Source: an uncultured Hyphomicrobiales bacterium (GTDB taxonomy: Bacteria; Pseudomonadota; Alphaproteobacteria; Rhizobiales; Aestuariivirgaceae). From it: DNA of 6,419 nucleotides. The notes under the pieces were generated by a model, which saw only the letters and a program-made list of their open reading frames with translations, had not been told where the DNA came from and did not search any database. Shown here in pieces: positions 1 to 5,392 of this stretch. The first letter of the stretch is position 1. Each line of letters begins with the position of its first letter. The position numbers and the translations under genes were made by a program. The stretch lies in contig CAIYXE010000182.1 of the NCBI GenBank assembly GCA_903930095.1, positions 1-6,419 of the forward strand, written 5' to 3'.

Positions 1-864
1 CGCAACAGCGTTGCGGAACCGCTCCTTGTCGGTGGCCGCCGGCAGGAGGCTCAGTTCCTGATTGTAGTGAACCGACAGTACACGAACCTCGGCCTTCGTG
101 GAGCCCAGTGACCGGCTCACCCGCTCAAAATCGGATGGGCTGGCATAGAGCGGCTGCCCATGACCATCGGACCCAACCGGGTTGATGCCCTTGCCGACAG
201 CGGCCAGCCCGACCGACACGCCACGCAACTCGAAGACGCCGGCGCCATAGCGTTTTTCGCCTTGGCCCAAACCCGCATGGGCCTTGAGCCCGTTCGCCCT
301 CGCGGCCTCCAGATGGCGCAGGGTTTCCGATATCCCGGCCGCGCCGTAGTCGGCGGCGTGATTGTTGGCGACGGCAAGGACATTGATACCTGCTTGAACG
401 GCCACTTGCAGGCCAGCGGAGCTGGCCGCAAAGTTGAATGCCTTCTCAACGGGTACGAGAGTGGGCTCATCCGTGATCACGGTTTCCAGATTGGCAAACG
501 TGGCATCCGCCTCCAGCAAAGGCGCCACGCCAGCGGTAAGCTCATCCCAAGGTATGACCCGACCGTGTCGGACCGCTCCAGCCTTCGACAACGGCTGATC
601 CTTGCCCGAAAATCCAAGGTCACCGGCGAAGCCCAGAACAAGAAGGTGGCCGGACAGGACTTGGTGTGGCCCTCTGCTCAAGCTTTCGTGCCGTACCACG
701 CCCTCACCACCAGGGAGGCTACCGGTGATGACGGGATCGGGCTCGCTGGCAAGTGTCGTCAGAGGCATCACCCCCGCGCAAATCGCGGCCGCTGCGAAGC
801 GTCCGAAGACCTCCCGTCGTAGCGATCCCATGATGCCAAGTGATGTATGTCTCGAATGTTCCAT
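1..864 (-). CDS. CapA family protein (PGA_cap metallophosphatase-like fold), exported, 3' part missing
   Basis: Translated by hand from the minus strand; 288 residues are visible and the frame is still open at the left edge. An N-terminal stretch with paired arginines (RREVF, residues 16-20 from the ATG at 864), then an Ala-rich hydrophobic run (23-35) and LAS before EPDP, looks like a Sec or Tat signal peptide, so the protein is probably periplasmic. CapA-family blocks follow in order: GFAGDLGF (78-85), FANLE (123-127), the hallmark ANNHAADYG (166-174), a GLGQGEKRYG-like turn (198-207) and SVHYNQE (264-270), which takes the place of the family's usual LHWGxE. CapA proteins are named for poly-gamma-glutamate capsule synthesis, but most members lack a proven substrate and no capsule genes are visible here. 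The start may instead be the in-frame ATG at 831, 33 bases downstream; neither start has a good ribosome binding site. The C-terminal part lies outside the window. Confidence 0.85.
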   Translation of the reverse strand, partial: MEHSRHTSLGIMGSLRREVFGRFAAAAICAGVMPLTTLASEPDPVITGSLPGGEGVVRHESLSRGPHQVLSGHLLVLGFAGDLGFSGKDQPLSKAGAVRHGRVIPWDELTAGVAPLLEADATFANLETVITDEPTLVPVEKAFNFAASSAGLQVAVQAGINVLAVANNHAADYGAAGISETLRHLEAARANGLKAHAGLGQGEKRYGAGVFELRGVSVGLAAVGKGINPVGSDGHGQPLYASPSDFERVSRSLGSTKAEVRVLSVHYNQELSLLPAATDKERFRNAVA

Positions 865-1042
865 AGGCCGCCGCGCGCGTTCACTTCAACATGCCACGGA
901 GCTAACCTGATTCGGGCCTGTCGGGTCTGCGGGTGCGCTGATAAACTGTGGACATTAATCCCAATGCGGGCCAGACCGGCCCTAGATGGCCACCGTACAG
1001 TGGCGGTTCTGTCAAAATTCGCCGCCGCAGGCTTGAACTGGA
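865..1042. other. Intergenic gap between nei and the capA-like gene, with two short GC stem-loops
   Basis: This 178-base gap has two small perfect hairpins: GGGCC/GGCCC with a 5-base loop (968-982) and GCCAC/GTGGC with a 6-base loop (989-1004). They lie just past the end of nei on the minus strand. Neither is followed by a T run in either direction, so intrinsic termination is unconvincing. On the minus strand a TTGACA hexamer lies at 1015-1010, but no recognisable -10 box follows at the right spacing. I see no gene here. Confidence 0.4.
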
Positions 1043-1825
1043 CTATCTGACATCAGGCTGACAGGTGTCGCAGATGAACGCTCTGCGGCCCGCCATCTCG
1101 AGGCGGCGGATTTGAGATGCGCATGCCGGGCAATGGGGTTTGTTGAAGATGTTCACTCGCTCGCCGTAACGGCTGCGGGCTTTCTTCACGCCGTCGACCG
1201 TAATGATAGAGTTGGCCTTTACACCGATCTTGAGAAGATGCACGGAATCTGCCCAAAGTCTGTCAAAAATCTCTCGCGAGATCGCGTTTCCCGGCGTTAC
1301 CGGGCTCACCTTCTGGCGCCACAGAATTTCACTCCGGTAGATATTGCCGATTCCAGAAATCACGGATTGATCCATCAACAAGAGCCCGATCGGAGCCTTG
1401 CTCTTGCTGATCCGCACCCAGGCACGCTCAGGGTCGGCATCGGAACGCAACACATCGGGTCCGATGCGCCCAATCAGTGCCGCCCGAGCTGGCATGTCTA
1501 GGACCTCGCAACAGTTTGGCCCGTTGATGTCTACGCAATGCGACTTGCTCATCAAGCGCACACGTACTGCACCCTTTGGTTCGGCTGCGGGACATTTCTG
1601 GAACTTGAAAACACCGAACAAACCCAGATGTATGTGAAGTGCTTCAGCGTCAAAGCAATAGAGTAGGTGCTTTCCATAGGCTTCAATGCCGGTGCAAATT
1701 CTGCCATCGAGCCTCTCCGCACCTTCCATAAAGCGCCCCTGCGGCGAGGACACATCGAGGTGCTGTCCGACCAGCATAGGCCGTTGATCGAGCGCGGCGC
1801 GATGGAGTGTGTGTCCCTCTGGCAT
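1043..1825 (-). CDS. nei: DNA-formamidopyrimidine glycosylase / endonuclease VIII family protein (Nei type)
   Basis: A complete 260-residue base-excision repair glycosylase/AP lyase, the usual length for the family. It would remove oxidised bases from DNA and cut the abasic site. The mature N-terminus begins PEGHTLHR after Met1, giving the catalytic Pro2 (Schiff base) and Glu3; PEGHT is typical of Nei-type rather than Fpg (PELPE) enzymes. The conserved lysine is K52 in YGKHLLY. The helix-two-turn-helix lies at about 147-168, with the signature SGIGNIYRSEIL including N161. A C-terminal zinc finger has C232 and C235, then C252 and C255, with the arginine pair R247/R248 in the hairpin tip. The start at ATG 1825 is fixed by the need for Pro2. 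No strong ribosome binding site is seen. It diverges from the dehydrogenase gene at 2162 and sits near two photolyase genes. Nei versus another Fpg-like subtype cannot be fully settled by eye, so substrate preference is open. Confidence 0.92.
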   Translation of the reverse strand: MPEGHTLHRAALDQRPMLVGQHLDVSSPQGRFMEGAERLDGRICTGIEAYGKHLLYCFDAEALHIHLGLFGVFKFQKCPAAEPKGAVRVRLMSKSHCVDINGPNCCEVLDMPARAALIGRIGPDVLRSDADPERAWVRISKSKAPIGLLLMDQSVISGIGNIYRSEILWRQKVSPVTPGNAISREIFDRLWADSVHLLKIGVKANSIITVDGVKKARSRYGERVNIFNKPHCPACASQIRRLEMAGRRAFICDTCQPDVR

Positions 1826-1953
1826 TTGCTAGAATCCCGCACAGTCGTCAGGCGGAGGAACAGAGCAAATCCCAGCTTTGGCTGCAAATACCAAGTTGCC
1901 GCGGCACAAGAGAGCATGGTCGAAACGAGGACTGATTGCGATCTACCTGAATC

Positions 1954-1972
1954 CGTTCACAACTTTTGAACG
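1954..1972. repeat. 19-bp inverted repeat, possible operator on the nei side
   Basis: The arms are CGTTCA (1954-1959) and TGAACG (1967-1972), perfectly complementary around a 7-base spacer. The centre is about 138 bases upstream of the nei start. The GTTC/GAAC cores recall LexA boxes, but the alphaproteobacterial box is a direct repeat GTTC-N7-GTTC and the Gram-positive one is GAAC-N4-GTTC; here GTTC and GAAC are inverted with nine bases between them, which fits neither. It could be an operator for an unidentified dimeric regulator, or chance. Confidence 0.35.
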
Positions 1973-2025
1973 TGCGTCATTCTGAGAACTCCCGCGACCT
2001 CCTCAATTTGGCCGGGCCGGCACTG

Positions 2026-2044
2026 TCAATGTCTGTGACATTGA
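2026..2044. repeat. 19-bp inverted repeat, possible operator of the dehydrogenase gene
   Basis: TCAATGTC (2026-2033) and GACATTGA (2037-2044) are perfectly complementary around the 3-base centre TGT. This is the strongest palindrome in the window. Its centre lies about 127 bases upstream of the GTG at 2162 and about 72 bases from the centre of the other repeat, close to seven helical turns. It overlaps a loose -35-like TTGAAC (2041-2046), but no good -10 box follows. The size fits a binding site for a dimeric regulator. No regulator gene is in the window. Confidence 0.45.
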
Positions 2045-2101
2045 ACAAAGGCTCTCATTGCATTTCAGATGGTTTCAAGAGTCGCAACAAGAGATTCTTT
2101 G

Positions 2102-2126
2102 AGCTATAGATCCACGAAATAGCTAT
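2102..2126. repeat. AGCTAT direct repeat with 8-bp palindrome
   Basis: AGCTAT occurs at 2102-2107 and again at 2121-2126, 19 bases apart. The second copy is part of the palindrome ATAGCTAT (2119-2126), and the first overlaps CTATAG (2104-2109). The pair lies 36-60 bases upstream of the dehydrogenase start codon, where promoter or leader elements are expected. The motif is short and could be chance. Confidence 0.25.
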
Positions 2127-2161
2127 CGCCTTGATGGCACGATTGGCAGCTGCGGGACATC

Positions 2162-2911
2162 GTGAACGAAACTGTGAGATCAACCAAAGAAGCAAACTCC
2201 GCCGTCGAGTTTAGCTCATTCCCCAGCGCAGGCGTTGCTGTGATATTCGGCTGCGGTGGTGGCATCGGCAACGCATTGATGGACGTACTCAAATCCAATG
2301 ATAGCTTCTCCCATCTGCTGGGCTTCAATCGAAAGACAACTCCGCCAATCGATCTGATGAATGAGCAGAGCCTGGAACGGGCTGCAAAGTCAGCCGCCGA
2401 AAAGGGCGAATTACGCCTGGTGATCGACGCGACCGGGTTTCTTCATGATGAAAACCAGGCGCCGGAGAAAAGCTTGCGTCAACTCAACGCTGACAAACTC
2501 GCGCGCTCTTTCGCGCTGAATGCCATCGGTCCTGCGCTGATCATGAAGCATATTCTCCCGCTGCTGCCTCGCTCAGGAAAGGCAGTTTTTGCGACACTCT
2601 CCGCAAGAGTTGGCAGCATCGGCGACAATCGGCTGGGCGGTTGGTACGCTTATCGTGCCTCAAAAGCAGCCCTCAACCAGCTTGTGCGGACTTCTGCCAT
2701 CGAATTGGCGCGTCAATCCCCTGAAGCCATCTGTGTCGCCTTGCATCCGGGTACAGTCGCAACGTCACTCTCAGCGCCGTTTGCAGCGACGGGGCTGACC
2801 GTTCACGAGCCTTCTCAAGCAGCCCGCCATATGTTGACGGTCATTGAAAAGCTTGGTCCGGAAGCCAACGGAGGGTTCTTTGACTGGCGTGGGGAGCCTG
2901 TGCCCTGGTAG
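2162..2911 (+). CDS. Short-chain dehydrogenase/reductase, C-factor (CsgA)-like
   Basis: A 249-residue cytosolic NAD(P)-dependent oxidoreductase of the classical SDR fold; the substrate is not known. Seen in order: strand beta-1 and the glycine loop VAVIFGCGGGIG (25-36), where Cys31 and Gly32 stand where many SDRs have Ala-Ser; DATG (89-92) in place of the usual NNAG; N120; S147 in TLSARVGS; the catalytic Y164 and K168 in YRASKAALN; and HPGTV (195-199) after the active site. The C-terminal GGFFDWRGEPVPW is a typical ending of this subgroup. The start is a GTG, with GGGA four bases upstream; an in-frame TGA at 2132 rules out a much longer protein, and no in-frame ATG precedes the Rossmann loop. 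This leaves about 20 extra residues before beta-1 compared with close relatives as I recall them. A second GTG at 2174 is possible. It is divergent from nei and convergent with the photolyase operon; such SDRs are often found near photolyase genes. Confidence 0.9.
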   Translation: MNETVRSTKEANSAVEFSSFPSAGVAVIFGCGGGIGNALMDVLKSNDSFSHLLGFNRKTTPPIDLMNEQSLERAAKSAAEKGELRLVIDATGFLHDENQAPEKSLRQLNADKLARSFALNAIGPALIMKHILPLLPRSGKAVFATLSARVGSIGDNRLGGWYAYRASKAALNQLVRTSAIELARQSPEAICVALHPGTVATSLSAPFAATGLTVHEPSQAARHMLTVIEKLGPEANGGFFDWRGEPVPW

Positions 2912-3006
2912 CGCCCCGGCTTGTCCACAAGTCAATGTTCCTGGTGGTCAGGGCATCATGTTATCTCGCTTAGCGCTTAACCAAGGTGTGAGCGTCGAGG
3001 CTTGGT
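2912..3006. other. Convergent gap between the dehydrogenase gene and the methyltransferase-like gene
   Basis: Ninety-five bases lie between the facing stop codons. A 6-bp stem ACCAAG/CTTGGT (2980-2985 with 3001-3006, 15-base loop) abuts the stop codon of the minus-strand gene, and a small CTTGT/ACAAG hairpin lies just after the plus-strand stop. Neither has a T run, so a shared terminator is possible but weakly supported. Confidence 0.25.
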
Positions 3007-3840
3007 CTATGACCTTTGCTTTTGCGCGGCGCCGGCGGACTTCCCACAGCGCAATCGAGGCGCCACATAGGGAACTGAAGCGCGATAGGCTTCGAAATGG
3101 CCTCCATAACGGCTTGCAAAACGCCGCTCCTTCAGCCGCGGAGCGAACAGGCAGTAGGCCGTATAGCAGACGGCAAGCACCATCTGGTCGGGTGTCCAGA
3201 CGGGCACCGTCCAGAGCGTCAGCGCAAAGGCAACATAGATAGGCTGGCGTATCAGGCGGAAGAGACCCTCGGTGGGCATATCGGGGAAGATGGGGCGCTT
3301 TCTCGCCATGAGAGACATCCAGCCAAGCGCACCCGACTGGACCTCTGCCCCCGCATCAAAGCTGGCCTTCAACAGCAAGAGCCAGCTTGCCGCATAGGCA
3401 GTGGATATTGCCCAGAACATGAAACCCTCGGCGCGCCACCAGACGATTCCGGACGGCGTCCACAAGGCGAACAGCGCCAGCAGTTGTGCCGACGCGATGA
3501 TGGCATAAGTGGTCGTTGCGAGTGTCGTACCATGTGGACCAGGTATCAGACGGGTCACAACCCGCCCTCCGCGTCCGGTCAGGAGCAGTGAGTGGACCAG
3601 CGGAAACTGAACGACCAGGGCGGCGTTGGCCAACAACGCCCATGGCCATGGCACCGCACCGAAGCTCTCGCTCATTCCAAAGAACATCGCGGCCATCATG
3701 GCCAGCACCGCAGCCGCAAACAGGCTGTGGCACAGCACGCCGAGGGCGAGGGCGAGCGCGATCCGGCCCACGCCAGACGGCGGCCGAAGGGCACCTGCTA
3801 CCAGGGTGATAAGTCTGGAAATGCGCGGGTCGGTCAGCAT
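3007..3840 (-). CDS. Polytopic membrane protein, isoprenylcysteine carboxyl methyltransferase / MddA-like
   Basis: An inner-membrane protein of 277 residues from the ATG at 3840. About five or six hydrophobic segments are visible: roughly 24-54, 65-88, 107-128, 134-158, and 200-235, which may be two. The C-terminal block EGLFRLIRQPIYVAF (191-205), the tail LKERRF (236-241) and YxxYRxxVPYVAP match the SAM-binding end of the ICMT/PEMT/NnrU/MddA group, and VHS (82-84) matches a conserved His earlier in MddA-like proteins. The usual RHPxY is RQPIY here, with Gln199 replacing His. A methyl-transfer role from S-adenosylmethionine is inferred from family; the acceptor (lipid, thiol or other) is unknown. 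It is the last gene of the photolyase operon. Upstream in-frame starts are GTG 3852, ATG 3882 and TTG 3891; the last two overlap the photolyase end at 3857. None has a clear ribosome binding site; 3840 was chosen because it lies just after the upstream stop and gives a family-like N-terminus. Confidence 0.82.
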   Translation of the reverse strand: MLTDPRISRLITLVAGALRPPSGVGRIALALALGVLCHSLFAAAVLAMMAAMFFGMSESFGAVPWPWALLANAALVVQFPLVHSLLLTGRGGRVVTRLIPGPHGTTLATTTYAIIASAQLLALFALWTPSGIVWWRAEGFMFWAISTAYAASWLLLLKASFDAGAEVQSGALGWMSLMARKRPIFPDMPTEGLFRLIRQPIYVAFALTLWTVPVWTPDQMVLAVCYTAYCLFAPRLKERRFASRYGGHFEAYRASVPYVAPRLRCGKSAGAAQKQRS

Positions 3841-3856
3841 GCGTCGTGACACTTTA

Positions 3857-5392
3857 TCATAGGTCGAGCTTGAGTTGCGCATCGGCGGCAAGCTGGCGCG
3901 CCGATGCCTTGTTGCGCCCCGTCATGGGTATGCCGGCCCTTCGGCTTCCATGTTTCGCGGCGATCTCTTGCGCCACATGTCCATGACCCGACGCCTTTCG
4001 AAGGCCGTGCAGAGCCTCACGTGCGGCACGCATGGCGCCTGCATTGTCGACGATCGGTGCGGGATAGGCCAGGTCCGTGGCCCACTGCCAGCGCCACGGC
4101 TCATGAACGAAGGCATCGGGTACGGCCGCCAGCTCAGGCACGTAGGCGCGAATGAAACGGGCATCAGGATCCTGATCAAGGCTCTGCTTCACCGGATTGT
4201 AGATGCGGATCGTGTTGATGCCGGTCGTACCTGACTGCATCTGGACCTGCGGCCAGTGAATGCCGGGCTCGTAGTCCACAAACTTCCGCGCCAGGTGGAG
4301 CCCGGTTTCACGCCACGGCAGCCACAGGTGATAGCTCGCGAAGGACATCAGCATGGCCCGCATCCGGAAATTGATCCAGCCATGCTGATCAAGCGCGCGC
4401 ATGCAGGCGTCGATAAACGGATAGCCCGTCAGGCCGTCACACCACGCGGCAAGCCGATGCGAAGCGGGAGGGCCAGTCCGGACACCGTCATAGGCACGAT
4501 GGAGGTTCTCGAACTCGAGGCGGGGTTCGTCTTCGAGTTTCTGCATGAAATGGCAATGCCAGTGCTGGCGGCCCATGAATGAGATGAGCGAGGCACGCCA
4601 GCTCCTCGAAAGGTAGTCGCTGGCGCGGCTCACATCGCGCATCCGCGCCCAACTCGCCTGCGCCACCTCACGCATCGAGATGGTGCCCCAGGTCAGGTGG
4701 GGCGAGAGGCGTGAGCAAGCCGCAAATGCAGTGAGCGGGCTCGACATCTCAAAGCGGTAATCACGGCCCCGTTCCTCGAGAAAGCTTCGCAGTGTAGAGA
4801 GTGCGGCCATCCGTCCGCCCCGCTGGCGACCGGGACAGGCATCGTCCGCAAGACCGAGCTCTCCGGCCGAAGGGATGTGCACGGGCCAATCACCGGATAG
4901 GGGCTGAAGGCTTTCCGGAGCGCGGGTGACGGGTTCGCCCATTTCACGGTCCCATGACTTCGCCCAACCGTCGCGTGAAGGCAGGCCACGGATCACGCCA
5001 AACTGGCGGAACTCATGCCATGACACACCGGCATCCCCGGCCCAGTCCGCAACCCTGAGATCACGCGCATAGGTCCACCCATTGCCTGTCTCCTGGTGGC
5101 TCCACAGTGCGGCAATGCCATGCGAGCCGTGAATGCGACGGAGGATCGAGACGACGTCACCCGTCATCACGCAGAGTGGCTGGCCACGTGCAGCAAGATC
5201 ACGCTGCAGCTCGGCCAGGCACTCGGAGGCAAAAGCCCATTGCCGCCCGGAGGCGTCCGGCTCAGCCCAGAGGCCGGGCTCCACGATGTAAAGCGGAAGG
5301 ACTGGACCCTTGGCTGCAGCAAGCGACAAGGGCCGGTGATCAGCCACGCGCAGATCCCGTTTGAACCAGACGACGTTGAGAGGCGAGGTCAT
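3857..5392 (-). CDS. Photolyase/cryptochrome-family flavoprotein, full-length two-domain type
   Basis: A complete 511-residue protein with the normal order: an N-terminal alpha/beta antenna domain (VVWFKRDLRVADH, 7-19, to about 130), a linker, then the helical FAD domain (about 195-440). FAD-domain landmarks are SRLSPHLTWGTIS (227-239), HWHCHF (277-282), GYPFIDACMRAL (323-334), GWINFRMRAMLMSF (338-351), W360, the acidic pair D373/E375 and TIRIYNP (394-400). A basic tail with KHGSRRAG (480-487) follows. It should bind FAD and act in light-driven DNA repair or light sensing. It is not an FeS-type bacterial cryptochrome/(6-4) photolyase, since it has the KRDLR start and no cysteine cluster. Several textbook positions differ: in place of E. 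coli E274 there is R275, M345 is A346, and the Asn near the flavin N5 and the third tryptophan of the triad are not found at the aligned places. Substrate and function (CPD, (6-4), or signalling) are therefore open. The ATG overlaps the upstream stop as ATGA, implying coupled translation. Confidence 0.93.
   Translation of the reverse strand: MTSPLNVVWFKRDLRVADHRPLSLAAAKGPVLPLYIVEPGLWAEPDASGRQWAFASECLAELQRDLAARGQPLCVMTGDVVSILRRIHGSHGIAALWSHQETGNGWTYARDLRVADWAGDAGVSWHEFRQFGVIRGLPSRDGWAKSWDREMGEPVTRAPESLQPLSGDWPVHIPSAGELGLADDACPGRQRGGRMAALSTLRSFLEERGRDYRFEMSSPLTAFAACSRLSPHLTWGTISMREVAQASWARMRDVSRASDYLSRSWRASLISFMGRQHWHCHFMQKLEDEPRLEFENLHRAYDGVRTGPPASHRLAAWCDGLTGYPFIDACMRALDQHGWINFRMRAMLMSFASYHLWLPWRETGLHLARKFVDYEPGIHWPQVQMQSGTTGINTIRIYNPVKQSLDQDPDARFIRAYVPELAAVPDAFVHEPWRWQWATDLAYPAPIVDNAGAMRAAREALHGLRKASGHGHVAQEIAAKHGSRRAGIPMTGRNKASARQLAADAQLKLDL

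Larger units (their letters stand above)
1826..2161. promoter_or_regulatory. Divergent intergenic region between nei and the dehydrogenase gene
   Basis: This 336-base region holds the 5' sides of two genes that read away from each other, so it must contain promoters for both unless they are read from farther away. No convincing gene is seen in it: open frames are short, lack family resemblance and mostly run into nei in another frame. It is visibly more AT-rich than the flanking photolyase region. Its clear structures are two perfect inverted repeats (1954-1972 and 2026-2044) and a small AGCTAT direct repeat near the dehydrogenase start. No strong -35/-10 pair could be assigned on either strand. 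Confidence 0.55.

Noticed and set aside
160..822. Plus-strand open frame of 220 codons opposite the capA-like gene
   Set aside because: The minus strand carries clear CapA motifs throughout this interval; the plus-strand translation shows no recognisable domain.
968..1004. Intrinsic terminator of nei
   Set aside because: The two GC stems are only 5 bp each and no T run follows on the minus strand; kept only as stem-loops of unclear role.
987..1015. TTGACA on the minus strand as a -35 box for the capA-like gene
   Set aside because: At 16-19 bases spacing there is no AT-rich -10 hexamer; the 17-base position reads TGGCCA.
1552..1917. Minus-strand open frame overlapping nei in another frame
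   Set aside because: It shares its span with the Pro2-to-Lys52 part of nei, has no domain signature and a random-looking composition.
1954..1972. LexA (SOS) box
   Set aside because: The half-sites are inverted with nine bases between GTTC and GAAC, unlike the direct repeat GTTC-N7-GTTC of alphaproteobacteria.
2136..2153. Sigma-54-like TGGCAC...GGCAGC sequence just before the dehydrogenase gene
   Set aside because: The GG and GC elements are 11 rather than 10 bases apart, and the site would leave almost no leader before the GTG at 2162.
3841..3891. TTG start at 3891 for the membrane protein
   Set aside because: TTG is a rare start, has no ribosome binding site here and would overlap the photolyase by 35 bases; ATG 3840, GTG 3852 or ATG 3882 are more likely.
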